Shown piece by piece: positions 42,965 through 51,997 of a DNA stretch of 64,000 bases. Both the position numbers and the translations under genes were made by a program. Source of the stretch: Fictibacillus nanhaiensis (GTDB lineage Bacteria > Bacillota > Bacilli > Bacillales > Fictibacillaceae); NCBI GenBank assembly GCA_017052515.1, contig JAFHKR010000039.1:620001-684000 (forward strand), read 5' to 3'. Numbering within the stretch: position 1 is the first letter of the stretch; every line of letters begins with the position of its first letter. The notes under the pieces were generated by a model. The model was not told where the DNA came from. It did not search any database and saw nothing but the letters and a program-made list of their open reading frames with translations.

Positions 42965-44338
42965 TTGGACAACAACATTCGGGCAATCGCCCTGGACGTT
43001 TTACAAAAAATAGAACAGAACCAGGCATATAGCAATTTACAATTGAATCAAACGTTACAGAACACGAATTTAAAGAATGTCGATAAAGCACTTCTGACGA
43101 ATATCGTGTATGGAACGATACAACGAAAAAACACGATTGATTTTTATTTAGATCAATTGTTGAATAAACCGATCAAGAAAAAAGATCGCTGGGTTCTTTC
43201 ATTACTGAGATTATCTATTTTTCAGATGTTATATTTAGATAGAGTTCCTGATCATGCGATCATTCATGAAGCAGTAGAGATAACGAAAGAACGCGGAAAT
43301 CAAGGGTTAGCGGGTCTAGTCAATGGTATTTTGCGTAAACTTCAGCGAGAAGGTACAGCGGCCATGGATAAAAAGGCAGAAGAAGGCATTGAAAAAGAAG
43401 CTCTTTCATACAGCATGCCTCAATGGTTGTTTGACCGGTGGAGAGATCAGTTCGGACAAGAGGATGCCGAAAAGATGGCACAGTCTAACTTATTAGCTTC
43501 TCCTGTAACCGCAAGAGTGAACACGAAGAAAAGCAATAGAAAAGACGTTTTGGAGCTTCTTTTAGAAGAAGGAATTGTAGCTGAAGAAGGAGAATTGTCT
43601 CCTGAAGGTATCATCGTTAAAGAAGGTTATCTTCCAGCAACTGATGTTTATAAACAAGGACTCGTAACGATCCAAGACGAAAGCTCCATGTTAGTAGCAC
43701 GGGCTGTTGATCCTGTTTCTGGAGAGACCATTCTAGATACATGTGCCGCACCGGGTGGTAAGTCAACGCACATGGCAGAACTGATGCAAGGCGAAGGAAA
43801 GGTAGTTTCGCTAGACCTTCATGCTCATAAGATTGACTTGATCAAAAGACAAGCAGAACGTCTTGGACTTGAAAATATTGAAGCGTCCGTTTTAGATGCA
43901 CGAAAAGTATCGGAAGAGTTTCCATCTGGATCTTTTGATAGAGTTCTCGTAGATGCGCCGTGCAGTGGTTTCGGTGTAATTCGTAAGAAGCCTGATTTAA
44001 AATGGTCAAAAACAGAAGAAGATGTGACGAGATTAACTAGCATACAAAGAGATATACTGCACGCTGCTTCAGTTATGGTCAAAGAAGGCGGACTCCTCGT
44101 GTACAGTACGTGTACAGTAGATAAAGAAGAAAACGATAACGTTGCCGATTGGTTCTTAACAAACCATCCGGATTTCGAGTGGGATTTCCAATTTGCCGAA
44201 AAAATGCCTAAGAAGATAAAATCCTATATAATAGAAGGTAGATCGGACCTTCAGATCATGCCGCACTATTTTAATAGTGACGGATTCTATATAGCAGCAT
44301 TCAGAAAAAAGACAACAGGTGGTGAGAAACATGCTTAA
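42965..44338 (+). CDS. rsmB: 16S rRNA (cytosine-C5) methyltransferase RsmB
   Basis: Methylates C967 (E. coli numbering) of 16S rRNA. The 457-residue protein has a NusB-like N-terminal domain (about 1-135) and a C5-cytosine methyltransferase domain with SAM motif [17 protein letters not shown] (about 258-274) and catalytic cysteines in [17 protein letters not shown] and [13 protein letters not shown]. Start is TTG after TTAGGTGAG. Overlaps rlmN by 8 nt. Confidence 0.95.
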   Translation: MDNNIRAIALDVLQKIEQNQAYSNLQLNQTLQNTNLKNVDKALLTNIVYGTIQRKNTIDFYLDQLLNKPIKKKDRWVLSLLRLSIFQMLYLDRVPDHAIIHEAVEITKERGNQGLAGLVNGILRKLQREGTAAMDKKAEEGIEKEALSYSMPQWLFDRWRDQFGQEDAEKMAQSNLLASPVTARVNTKKSNRKDVLELLLEEGIVAEEGELSPEGIIVKEGYLPATDVYKQGLVTIQDESSMLVARAVDPVSGETILDTCAAPGGKSTHMAELMQGEGKVVSLDLHAHKIDLIKRQAERLGLENIEASVLDARKVSEEFPSGSFDRVLVDAPCSGFGVIRKKPDLKWSKTEEDVTRLTSIQRDILHAASVMVKEGGLLVYSTCTVDKEENDNVADWFLTNHPDFEWDFQFAEKMPKKIKSYIIEGRSDLQIMPHYFNSDGFYIAAFRKKTTGGEKHA

Positions 44339-45416
44339 ACCTTTAACAGAGAAACAAACAAAACCAAATATCAAACCTTCTATCTTCTCTTTAGAACTTC
44401 ATGAGTTAGAAGCGTGGCTTACAGATATAAGAGAACCAAAGTTCAGAGGAAAACAGATCTTTGAATGGCTGTATAAAAAACGTGTGTCTTCTTTTGAGGA
44501 GATGACGAACCTTCCTTTAGGTCTTCGTGAGAAGCTTGAGAAAGATTTTTATATCAAACCATTAAAAGAAGTTGTGCGTCAAGAGTCTTCAGATGGCACG
44601 ATTAAATTCTTATTTGAGCTACAAGACGGCTATTCGATTGAAACGGTTCTCATGAGACATGAATATGGAAATAGTATTTGTGTGACTACTCAAGTAGGAT
44701 GCCGTTTAGGTTGCACGTTCTGCGCTTCTACATTAGGTGGGCTGAAACGTAATCTTCTAGCTGGTGAGATCGTGGCTCAAGTTCTGCAAGTTCAGCGTGC
44801 ACTTGATGAAACAGAAGAAAGAGTTAGTTCAGTAGTTGTTATGGGAATAGGTGAGCCTTTCGATAACTATGAAGGACTCATGTCGTTCCTGAAAATAATC
44901 AATCACGATCAAGGCCTTAATATCGGAGCTCGACACATTACGATCTCAACGAGTGGTGTAGTGCCATACATCTATAAGTTTGCGGACGAAGGGATGCAGA
45001 TCAATTTTGCGATCTCCTTGCATGCACCGAACACAGAGACGAGAAGCCGATTGATGCCAGTAAACAGAATGTATCCGTTGAACGAATTGATGGATTCTAT
45101 TCGTTATTACATTAAAAAGACAGGACGTCGTGTGACGTTTGAATATGGATTGTTCGGGAAAGTTAACGATTCCGTAGAACATGCGAACGAGTTAGCCGAT
45201 CTGATCAAAGATATTAAGTGTCACGTAAATCTTATTCCTGTAAACTATGTACCAGAAAGAGACTATGTCCGAACACCAAAGACACAAATTTTTAAGTTCT
45301 TAGAGACGTTAACCTCCAGAGGCATTAATGCCACCATCAGAAGAGAACAAGGACATGACATTGATGCTGCATGCGGTCAGCTGCGTGCGAAGGAACGTAA
45401 AGAAGAGACGAGGTGA
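44331..45416 (+). CDS. rlmN: Dual-specificity 23S rRNA/tRNA adenine-C2 methyltransferase RlmN
   Basis: Radical SAM enzyme that methylates A2503 of 23S rRNA and A37 of some tRNAs. The 361-residue protein carries the CxxxCxxC cluster motif in [10 protein letters not shown] (about 126-135), GIGEPFDNY, and the C-terminal cysteine (DAACGQLR) that forms the protein-bound methyl intermediate. ATG 44331 follows AGGTGGTGAG; an in-frame GTG/ATG 12 nt upstream is less likely. Confidence 0.95.
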   Translation: MLKPLTEKQTKPNIKPSIFSLELHELEAWLTDIREPKFRGKQIFEWLYKKRVSSFEEMTNLPLGLREKLEKDFYIKPLKEVVRQESSDGTIKFLFELQDGYSIETVLMRHEYGNSICVTTQVGCRLGCTFCASTLGGLKRNLLAGEIVAQVLQVQRALDETEERVSSVVVMGIGEPFDNYEGLMSFLKIINHDQGLNIGARHITISTSGVVPYIYKFADEGMQINFAISLHAPNTETRSRLMPVNRMYPLNELMDSIRYYIKKTGRRVTFEYGLFGKVNDSVEHANELADLIKDIKCHVNLIPVNYVPERDYVRTPKTQIFKFLETLTSRGINATIRREQGHDIDAACGQLRAKERKEETR

Positions 45417-45423
45417 CGGGAAA

Positions 45424-46182
45424 ATGCAAATTGCCTTTCAAACAGACGTTGGAATGGTAAGGAAGCATAATGAAGACAGCGGGGAAGTGTTCACAAAGGG
45501 TGAACACTTTCTTGCAGTTATCGCAGATGGTATGGGTGGACATAAAGCAGGCGATATCGCGAGCCAAGAAGCCCTGAAAGTGATGAAAGAAGCATGGTCT
45601 CAATTTGAAGAAGATATGGAAAACGTGAAAGAATGGATTCAGAATGTTTTAAAAGACACGAATAAACATATCTTTGATTTTTCTCAGGAAAATCCTGAAA
45701 CGAGAGGTATGGGCACTACAGTTGTGGCTGCTTTAGGTACCAATAAAGAAGTTACAGTCGCTCATATCGGTGACAGCCGATGCTATCTGTATTCGAATGG
45801 TGAGTTGAAACGAGTAACGGATGATCACTCACTTGTCCAAGAATTAGTGAAATCTGGTCAGATAACAGAAGATGAGGCAGAGATTCATCCAAGACGAAAC
45901 ATGATCATGAAAGCTGTAGGTACTGATGAAACCGTAGAAGCTGAGTTTAATACGATCACTTGGCAGTACGGTGACTATCTTTTGCTTTGTTCTGACGGTC
46001 TATCAGATAAAGTATCGTCTAAACGGATTCAAGAAGTATTTCAAGATCCTTTGGAATCTGTTACTGAGAAGGTAGAACGATTGATCACTTGGGCAAAAGA
46101 TGCCGGTGGAGAAGATAACATTACTGCTATCCTTATACAGAATAGTTCTGACACAGAGATAAAAGGGGAAGCAATAACATGA
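45424..46182 (+). CDS. prpC: PP2C protein phosphatase PrpC (Stp)
   Basis: Metal-dependent Ser/Thr phosphatase that opposes PrkC. The 252-residue protein shows the PP2C motifs QTDVGMVRKHNEDS, VIADGMGGHKAGD (about 37-49), RGMGTTVVAA, VAHIGDSRCYL, LCSDGLSDKV and GGEDNITAI. ATG 45424 is used; a start 96 nt upstream lies inside rlmN. Its stop overlaps the prkC start (ATGA), so phosphatase and kinase are translationally coupled. Confidence 0.96.
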   Translation: MQIAFQTDVGMVRKHNEDSGEVFTKGEHFLAVIADGMGGHKAGDIASQEALKVMKEAWSQFEEDMENVKEWIQNVLKDTNKHIFDFSQENPETRGMGTTVVAALGTNKEVTVAHIGDSRCYLYSNGELKRVTDDHSLVQELVKSGQITEDEAEIHPRRNMIMKAVGTDETVEAEFNTITWQYGDYLLLCSDGLSDKVSSKRIQEVFQDPLESVTEKVERLITWAKDAGGEDNITAILIQNSSDTEIKGEAIT

Positions 46183-48209
46183 TAGGAAAAAGAGTCAGTG
46201 GCCGCTACAAGCTTTTAGAAGTTATTGGTGACGGCGGAATGGCCATCGTTTATCGAGCAAAAGATTTAATCTTAGATAGAGATGTAGCAGTAAAAGTTCT
46301 ACGTTCAGAGTTTAATAAAGACGAAGATTTCATCAGACGATTTAAAAGAGAAGCTGAATCAGCAACAAGTCTTAACCATCCAAACATTGTGAGCATCTAT
46401 GATGTTGGAGAAGATGAAGAGATCTATTTTATCGTGATGGAGTATGTGCAGGGTAAAACACTAAAGCAATACATAAAAGAACACGGAAAAATATCAGTAG
46501 AAGAATCTTTGCACATAATGAAGCAGATCGTTTCAGGGATGGCGGTCGCTCATGATCATGGAATCATACATCGCGATATCAAACCGCATAATATATTAAT
46601 TACAGATAACGGAACCGCTAAGTTAACAGACTTTGGAATCGCGCTCGCCATCACTTCAGCTACGATCACGCATACAAACTCTATACTGGGTTCTGTTCAT
46701 TACTTTTCACCTGAACAAGCAAGAGGAGGTATCGCGAACGCAAAATCGGATATCTACTCTTTTGGAGCTGTACTTTACGAAATGGTTACAGGAAGAGTGC
46801 CTTTCGTAGGAGATTCACCGGTTTCTGTTGCGTTAAAGCATCTACAAGAAAACGTGATCGAACCGCGTAGGTTGAATCCTGAAATCCCGCAAAGTGTAGA
46901 GAACATCGTATTAAAATCGTTGGCAAAAAATCCTTTGAAAAGATACGACAGTGCTGATGAATTGTTGAGCGATATGAATTCAGCGCTAGATCCAGACCGT
47001 ATGTATGAACAAAAGTGGAACGAAGAAAGCGAGGAAGACGAAAAAACGAAGTATATTCCTCCTATCGTCGCACCACCTGTCGAGACACCAGTAAAGAAAG
47101 TGGAAGCTGAAGGAGAAGAAGTAAAAGAAAAAAAGCCTGAGAAACCTAAGAAAAAACGAAACTGGTGGCTTATTTTACTTCTCTCACTTCTTTTATTAGG
47201 CGGAGCTGGAATTGCTGCTTTTACGATGATGCCTTCAATCTTTTATGTTGAAGAAGTCAGTGTTCCAGATGTAGCGGGAGAAGAATATGTCGATGCTTTC
47301 GATAGCTTGAGAGCAGAAGGTCTGGAAGTGAAACGGCAGGAAGTATTTGATCCCGAGATTGAAGAAGGCCTTGTAGTAAGACAAGACCCATCTCCTGGAA
47401 CAAAGGTGAAGCAGGAGGCAATCGTCACTTTATTCGTATCAAAAGGACCTGAAAAAGAAAATATGCCTGATGTAGAAGGGTATAATATAGAAGATGCGAA
47501 AGAACGTTTGAAAGAAGATGGCTTCTCACAGATCAATATCAACTATGAAGAATCGGACTCTGAACCTGAAGGTACCGTACTCGAACAAAGTCCTGATCGC
47601 GATGAAAAAGTAACACCTGCAGAAACAGAAGTTACGCTAACGGTCAGTTCTGGGACACCAACGGTTCAAGTTGAGAACTTGATCGGTGCATCTGAACAAG
47701 ATGTAAAAACGTTTGCTGACAATGCTGGACTGACAGTTGAATTTTCAAAAGAGTTCTCTGATACCGTTGAAAAAGGCAGAGTTATCTCGCAAAACCCATC
47801 TCCTTTCAGGCAAGTTGAAAAAGGGGCTACGATTTCTGTTGTACTTTCAGATGGACCAGAGTCAGTAGAAGAAGAACCACCACCGGCTGAAGAGGAACCA
47901 CCTGCTGAAGACCGAACGGTTACAAAAGATATTGAAGTTAAGGTAGATAAGAAGGACAAAAGAGAACCAGTTACAGTTAGGATCGTATATTCGGACAAGA
48001 ATGCATCGAATGAAGTGTTTGTTGAAGAACAGATTACGGACAAAAAGAAATACAAATTGCCTCTAACGATTGGTGAAGGAGGTTCTGCTTCTTACGTTGT
48101 ATATGTCAATGGACAAGAAGAGGAATCCGAGACGATCAATTATGATGATGTAAAGAGTGCTAGTGGACGAATGAGTAGAGATGATCAGGAAGGGGACGAT
48201 GGTGATTAA
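46179..48209 (+). CDS. prkC: PASTA-domain Ser/Thr protein kinase PrkC
   Basis: Membrane kinase that senses muropeptides and regulates spore germination and envelope growth. The 676-residue protein has a Hanks-type kinase domain (GDGGMAIVYRAKD about 17-29, catalytic lysine near 39, HRDIKPHNILI, DFGIA, APE-like SPEQARGG), a charged juxtamembrane segment, a transmembrane helix (about 328-350), three PASTA repeats (about 356-560) and a C-terminal extracellular domain after a P/E-rich linker. Slightly longer than B. subtilis PrkC. Confidence 0.96.
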   Translation: MIGKRVSGRYKLLEVIGDGGMAIVYRAKDLILDRDVAVKVLRSEFNKDEDFIRRFKREAESATSLNHPNIVSIYDVGEDEEIYFIVMEYVQGKTLKQYIKEHGKISVEESLHIMKQIVSGMAVAHDHGIIHRDIKPHNILITDNGTAKLTDFGIALAITSATITHTNSILGSVHYFSPEQARGGIANAKSDIYSFGAVLYEMVTGRVPFVGDSPVSVALKHLQENVIEPRRLNPEIPQSVENIVLKSLAKNPLKRYDSADELLSDMNSALDPDRMYEQKWNEESEEDEKTKYIPPIVAPPVETPVKKVEAEGEEVKEKKPEKPKKKRNWWLILLLSLLLLGGAGIAAFTMMPSIFYVEEVSVPDVAGEEYVDAFDSLRAEGLEVKRQEVFDPEIEEGLVVRQDPSPGTKVKQEAIVTLFVSKGPEKENMPDVEGYNIEDAKERLKEDGFSQININYEESDSEPEGTVLEQSPDRDEKVTPAETEVTLTVSSGTPTVQVENLIGASEQDVKTFADNAGLTVEFSKEFSDTVEKGRVISQNPSPFRQVEKGATISVVLSDGPESVEEEPPPAEEEPPAEDRTVTKDIEVKVDKKDKREPVTVRIVYSDKNASNEVFVEEQITDKKKYKLPLTIGEGGSASYVVYVNGQEEESETINYDDVKSASGRMSRDDQEGDDGD

Positions 48210-48211
48210 GC

Positions 48212-49102
48212 ATGCCTGAAGGAAGAATTGTTAAAGCGCTCGCCGGCTTTTATTACGTTAAGGAAAACGGGAAATCCGAAGTTTTTCAATGCAGAGGAAG
48301 AGGGAACTTTCGCAAAAAGAAAGTAAACCCATTGGTAGGGGACTGGGTAGAATACGAGTCAAGCAACATTACAGATGGTTACATTCTTGATGTGAAGGAA
48401 CGCAGAAACGAATTAGTTCGGCCTCCTATCGCAAACGTAGACCAAGCCATTCTTGTTTTTTCGGCTACCGAACCGGATTTTAGCACGCTTTTGTTAGACC
48501 GTTTTCTCGTTCATATTGAAGCGAACGACATCTTGCCTGTAATCTGTATCTCAAAGATGGATCTAGTACAGAAACCGGATGAGATGAAAGAGATCAACCA
48601 TTACATTGAGACGTACAAAACTTTAGGTTATGAAGTTATTCCAACTTCGACCAAAACTGATGATAGCCTTGAGATGTTCTATCCGCTTTTCAAAGACAAA
48701 GTAACCGTCTTTGCAGGGCAGTCTGGGGTAGGTAAATCTTCACTTTTAAATGCGATCAATCCAGAACTTATGCTCGAAACAAATGAGATCTCGAGCCATC
48801 TAGGTCGAGGGAAGCATACAACTCGTCATGTGGAACTCATTCTTTTCGGTAATGGCTTGGTTGCTGACACTCCTGGATTTAGTTCGTTAGACTTTTTAAA
48901 CATTGAAGCTGAAGACTTGTCCATGTACTTTCCTGAGATGAACGAGCTTCGTGGCGATTGCAAGTTCAGGGGCTGCTCACATACGTCAGAACCAAAGTGT
49001 GCGGTTAAAAAGGGTGTAGAGGACGGAGTCGTTCCAACCTTCCGCTATGACCATTATGTTAGTTTTTTACAAGAAATTAAAGATCAAAAACGGAGGTACT
49101 GA
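48212..49102 (+). CDS. rsgA: Ribosome small-subunit GTPase RsgA (YloQ/CpgA)
   Basis: Circularly permuted GTPase acting in late 30S assembly. The 296-residue protein has an N-terminal OB domain (about 1-65), the permuted order G4 (ISKMD), G1 ([16 protein letters not shown], about 167-182), G3 (VADTPGFSS), and a C-terminal zinc site with C-x-C-H-C spacing ([17 protein letters not shown]). It follows prkC by 2 nt and shares its last base with the rpe start; the CpgA orthologue is a PrkC substrate in B. subtilis. Confidence 0.95.
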   Translation: MPEGRIVKALAGFYYVKENGKSEVFQCRGRGNFRKKKVNPLVGDWVEYESSNITDGYILDVKERRNELVRPPIANVDQAILVFSATEPDFSTLLLDRFLVHIEANDILPVICISKMDLVQKPDEMKEINHYIETYKTLGYEVIPTSTKTDDSLEMFYPLFKDKVTVFAGQSGVGKSSLLNAINPELMLETNEISSHLGRGKHTTRHVELILFGNGLVADTPGFSSLDFLNIEAEDLSMYFPEMNELRGDCKFRGCSHTSEPKCAVKKGVEDGVVPTFRYDHYVSFLQEIKDQKRRY

Positions 49103-49749
49103 TGATTAAAATTGCTCCTTCCATTCTTTCGGCTGACTTTTCAAGGTTAGGCGATGATATAAAAGCTGTTGAAGAAGCAGGTGCAGACTATATTCATGTT
49201 GATGTGATGGATGGTCATTTTGTCCCGAACATCACGATTGGACCGCTTGTCGTTCAAGCGATACGACCTGTTACGAAACTTCCTTTAGATGTACATCTCA
49301 TGATAGAAAATCCTGATCATTACATTGAAGAATTTGCAAAAGCGGGTGCTGATATTATTTCGGTACATGTAGAAGCATCACGGCATCTTCATCGAACGAT
49401 TCAACTCATTAAACAACTGGGTGTAAAAGCGGGTGTAGTAATAAATCCAGCTACTCCAGTCGACTCGATCAAACATATATTGCAAGATGTTGACCTTGTG
49501 TTGTTGATGACTGTAAATCCTGGTTTTGGTGGACAAGCGTTCATTGAGAGCGTAGTGACTAAGATTAAAGAAGTTTCCGATCTAGTAAAAACACAAGGAT
49601 TGAACGTTGAGATCGAAGTTGACGGTGGCGTGAATCCAAAAACAGCTCGTCTTTGTGTCGAAGCAGGTGCAAATGTATTAGTTGCTGGTTCTGCCATTTA
49701 CGGGAAGCAAGATTTAAAGGGTGCAATAGAAGCCATTCGTGGTGTATAA
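49102..49749 (+). CDS. rpe: Ribulose-phosphate 3-epimerase Rpe
   Basis: Interconverts ribulose-5-phosphate and xylulose-5-phosphate in the pentose phosphate pathway. The 215-residue TIM barrel shows [30 protein letters not shown] (about 32-47), the metal histidines, [11 protein letters not shown] (about 135-145) and the phosphate loop [11 protein letters not shown] and [14 protein letters not shown] precedes the ATG, which begins on the last base of rsgA. Confidence 0.96.
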   Translation: MIKIAPSILSADFSRLGDDIKAVEEAGADYIHVDVMDGHFVPNITIGPLVVQAIRPVTKLPLDVHLMIENPDHYIEEFAKAGADIISVHVEASRHLHRTIQLIKQLGVKAGVVINPATPVDSIKHILQDVDLVLLMTVNPGFGGQAFIESVVTKIKEVSDLVKTQGLNVEIEVDGGVNPKTARLCVEAGANVLVAGSAIYGKQDLKGAIEAIRGV

Positions 49750-49774
49750 TTGGAAAAGAAAATAAAATAAGCAA

Positions 49775-49864
49775 CCACAGGGGGAGTCCTTTAAAGGGCT
49801 GAGAGGGGAGTGTTCTCCCGACCCTTTGAACCTGAAGCTGGATCATACCTGCGTAGGGATGTGG
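49775..49864 (+). promoter_or_regulatory. TPP riboswitch (THI-box) aptamer
   Basis: THI-box landmarks are clear: GGGGGAGTCC, GGGCTGAGA, GACCCTTTGAACCTGA, CTGGATCATACC, GCGTAGGGA. CCACA (49775-49779) and TGTGG (49860-49864) close P1. It controls thiT and probably thiN through the terminator that follows. Confidence 0.93.
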
Positions 49865-49894
49865 AGTCGTATGACTTTTTTGAATGTATATCTA

Positions 49895-49931
49895 AAAAGC
49901 AACCGAGCTCACATGCCGGTTGCTTTTTTTG
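49895..49931 (+). terminator. Riboswitch expression-platform terminator
   Basis: AAAAGCAACCG pairs with CGGTTGCTTTT and a T-tract follows. A second copy of AAGCAACC lies at 49769-49776, overlapping the 5' side of P1, and could pair with the same GGTTGCTT to form an antiterminator when TPP is absent. Confidence 0.82.
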
Positions 49932-49967
49932 TTTTCTGTCAAAGGAAGAATATAGGGGGTATTTTGA

Positions 49968-50537
49968 ATGAAAACAAACAACATTTCATTGCTAACAGAA
50001 ATCGCTATTATGTCTGCATTATCGTTGATCTTAGGTTTGATTAAGTTTGCAGGTCCTTGGCCACAAGGTGGTTCTGTTTCGTTAGAGATGGTTCCGATCT
50101 TTTTAATGGCGTTTAGAAGAGGACTGAAAGCAGGAGTCCTTACAGGATTGGCTGTTGGGCTCTTACAGCTACTTGTGAATCCTTATGTGATCCACCCCGC
50201 TCAGATGATTCTAGACTATCCTTTAGCGTTTGCTTTAGCAGGTGTTGCGGGGGCATTCGCACCATCTATCTCTCAAAGTGCAAGCAAGAGAACGTTCTTG
50301 ATGGTTACAGGAATCTTCGTAGGGTGCTTGTTAAGAACCATCTCTCACGTTTTTTCAGGGGTTATCTTTTTTAGCGATTTAGCAGAAGAGATGAACGTAT
50401 GGATTTATTCGTTCTTATACAACGGATCATTCATGGTTGTTATTTTTGCGATTACGGCGCTAGTTGTTATTCTATTAACGAATACAGCACCGAAACTACT
50501 ACATGCCGCACGTAATGGTCATCACCAAGCAGCATGA
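49968..50537 (+). CDS. thiT: Thiamine ECF transporter S-component ThiT
   Basis: Substrate-binding membrane subunit of an energy-coupling factor transporter for thiamine; the EcfA/A'/T module must be encoded elsewhere. The 189-residue protein has about six transmembrane helices and the ThiT hallmarks LIKFAGPWPQGGSVSLEMVPIFLMAFRRG (about 24-52) and YPLAFALAGVAG. AGGGGGT precedes the ATG. Placement between rpe and thiN differs from B. subtilis, where thiT (yuaJ) lies elsewhere; the TPP riboswitch supports the call. Confidence 0.93.
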   Translation: MKTNNISLLTEIAIMSALSLILGLIKFAGPWPQGGSVSLEMVPIFLMAFRRGLKAGVLTGLAVGLLQLLVNPYVIHPAQMILDYPLAFALAGVAGAFAPSISQSASKRTFLMVTGIFVGCLLRTISHVFSGVIFFSDLAEEMNVWIYSFLYNGSFMVVIFAITALVVILLTNTAPKLLHAARNGHHQAA

Positions 50538-51178
50538 AGATAAGCATCGTCGCAGGTGGTCCTGAATATCTGATTCCTGATCTAAAGCACTACGATCTCA
50601 AAAGGGATCACATTTGGATCGGAGTCGACAGAGGAACGCTCTTTCTGTTGAAAAATGACATCTTCCCACAGCATGCATTTGGCGATTTTGATTCTATTTC
50701 TGATGATGAGAGAAAAAGTATTCTAGACTCATCCATAATAGTGAATCAATATCGATCAGAAAAAGATGCTACAGACATGGAGCTCGCACTAGAGTGGGCG
50801 TTGAAACAGAACCCAGAACAAATACTCATATTCGGTGCGACTGGTGGAAGGTTAGATCATGAATTGATGAACATCCAATTATTATATCGATCTCTGAGAG
50901 TACGTACAGACGTTAAAATTATTGATAACAGGAATGAAATCTCTCTCCATTTACCGGGATGTTATGATATTGAGCAGGATCATAGATATTCATACATCTC
51001 ATTTCTGGCTCAAAGTGAAGAAGTGACAGGCATAACTTTAGTGGGATTTAAATATCCGTTAGAACAAGCTAAGCTTCAGGCTGGATCATCATTATGTGTT
51101 TCCAATGAGCTTGTAAATAAAAGTGGTACTTATTCTTTTGACTCCGGCATAATATTGATGGTAAAGAGCCGTGATTAA
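50534..51178 (+). CDS. thiN: Thiamine pyrophosphokinase ThiN
   Basis: Converts thiamine to thiamine pyrophosphate using ATP. The 214-residue protein has an N-terminal catalytic domain with GVDRGTLFLL, HAFGDFDSIS (about 51-60) and SEKDATDMELALEWA (about 75-89), followed by FGATGGRLDHELMNI and the B1-binding C-terminal domain. ATG overlaps the thiT stop by 4 nt, so uptake and activation of thiamine are coupled under one riboswitch. Confidence 0.94.
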   Translation: MKISIVAGGPEYLIPDLKHYDLKRDHIWIGVDRGTLFLLKNDIFPQHAFGDFDSISDDERKSILDSSIIVNQYRSEKDATDMELALEWALKQNPEQILIFGATGGRLDHELMNIQLLYRSLRVRTDVKIIDNRNEISLHLPGCYDIEQDHRYSYISFLAQSEEVTGITLVGFKYPLEQAKLQAGSSLCVSNELVNKSGTYSFDSGIILMVKSRD

Positions 51179-51188
51179 AAAATCACGG
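51169..51188. repeat. 8-bp hairpin overlapping the thiN stop codon
   Basis: CCGTGATT and AATCACGG pair perfectly around AAAA. No T-tract follows, so it is not a standard terminator; it may stabilise or separate the thiN and spoVM messages. Confidence 0.55.
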
Positions 51189-51192
51189 AATA

Positions 51193-51269
51193 CAGGCCCC
51201 CAATGCACCTTTTTATAAAAAGGGGAATAAAGTATTTATGTTTAGCTCTTATCATTTTTTATGGGCCTG
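51193..51269 (+). promoter_or_regulatory. Potential long-range structure in the spoVM leader
   Basis: CAGGCCC (51193-51199) is complementary to GGGCCTG (51263-51269), which ends one base before the GAGGAGGGG ribosome binding site. Inside lies the perfect 16-bp palindrome CCTTTTTATAAAAAGG (51208-51223). If transcribed as one RNA this would fold back next to the start of spoVM. No convincing sigma-E promoter was found by eye, so the transcript start is unknown. Confidence 0.35.
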
Positions 51270-51282
51270 GAGGAGGGGTAAG

Positions 51283-51363
51283 ATGAAATTTTATACCATT
51301 AAACTTCCTAAATTCTTGGGAGGCTTCGTACGTGCCGTCTTAGGTTCTTTCAAAAAAGGATAA
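51283..51363 (+). CDS. spoVM: Stage V sporulation protein SpoVM (26 residues)
   Basis: Tiny amphipathic helix made in the mother cell that recognises the convex forespore membrane and anchors SpoIVA, the base of the spore coat; it also affects FtsH. The 26 residues begin MKFYTIKLPKFLGGF and include Pro9 and Arg17, important in B. subtilis. Only a few positions (15, 19, 24, 26) seem to differ from the B. subtilis peptide. A very strong GGAGGAGGGG precedes the ATG, and a terminator begins right after the stop. Confidence 0.95.
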   Translation: MKFYTIKLPKFLGGFVRAVLGSFKKG

Positions 51364-51400
51364 CAAACAAAAAAAGCGCTTGTGCGCTTTTTTTGTTTGT
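51364..51400. terminator. Strong terminator after spoVM
   Basis: A perfect 16-bp stem (CAAACAAAAAAAGCGC with its complement) around TTGT; A- and T-tracts allow action in both directions. Confidence 0.92.
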
Positions 51401-51422
51401 TTTGTAGTGGTTCTATGTAAGT

Positions 51423-51771
51423 GGTTGATTTCCGCTCCAGGTTGCTCGCTTTCCATGGGGCGAACGGTGAGCCTCCTGTCTAGTTGCAGTGACTAGCCCC
51501 TCGAGGTCAAAAGTTAAACGGTCTGTGATGAGCAAAGTGCGCCGTCCTCGCCCATTTACCTTTTGCTTGTCGAGGCTGAACGAGTCACTTGCACTTTTCG
51601 GACTGCCGCTTTGCGCCATTAGGAGTTTCTACCTGACCGCTTCAAGGTTGTCTCTCTGCTCCTGCGTCTACAAGTTTATGCTAACGAAGTGAATTCCTCG
51701 TCGCATGCCTTGCGAGAAGCACCTCATGTTGCAGGCAGGCAACCTTACGCTCCAATCAACTTGCCTAAGAT
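51423..51771 (+). repeat. Interspersed palindromic repeat, copy R6 (long variant)
   Basis: About 350 nt. The ends match the short form (GTTGATTTCCGC, GCTCGCTTTCCATGGGGC, and CGCTCCAATCAACTTG). The middle is replaced by a block starting CTAGTTGCAGTGACTAG and CCTCGAGGTCAAAAG, with GCAAAGTGCGCC and CGCCCATTTACC, that is shared with R1 at 1-100. ORFs of 67-68 codons across it are not credible genes. Confidence 0.8.
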
Positions 51772-51849
51772 GAGAAAAAGAAAATACCAAAAAAGCAAAA
51801 ATCATTTAGAAAGAGTCTTTTAAGAGTAAATAATTTTTAGATTGGATGA

Positions 51850-51933
51850 TTTACTGTCCAGTTTAAAGAAAATACTGTCCGCTTTCAGCTTTTTACTGTC
51901 CAGTTTGGAATAAATACTGTCCACTTGAATCTA
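51850..51933. repeat. Degenerate tandem repeat, exact 21-bp period, four units
   Basis: TACTGTCC recurs at 51852, 51873, 51894 and 51915, always 21 bp apart. Units 1 and 3 read TTTACTGTCCAGTTT; units 2 and 4 read AATACTGTCC followed by GCTT or ACTT. The alternation gives a 42-bp higher-order pattern. It lies between repeat R6 and the rpmB terminator with no ORF. Confidence 0.85.
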
Positions 51934-51965
51934 TTATTAGTTATCAAAGCGCTTTTTGGACAAAG

Positions 51966-51995
51966 AAAAAAACAGCAGCGGCTGCTGCTGTTTTT
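51966..51995 (-). terminator. Terminator of rpmB
   Basis: AACAGCAGC / GCTGCTGTT around GGCT. On the minus strand the stem is followed by T (plus-strand A-tract at 51966-51970). It begins 2 nt after the rpmB stop. Confidence 0.85.
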
Positions 51996-51997
51996 AT

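Noticed and set aside
51364-51771. sRNA gene in the spoVM-rpmB gap
   Set aside because: The gap is filled by a bidirectional terminator and repeat R6; no promoter pointing into it was found.
51850-51933. CRISPR array or integron-like repeats
   Set aside because: The conserved core is 8-15 bp with 6-bp gaps that also follow the repeat pattern; no spacers of normal length.
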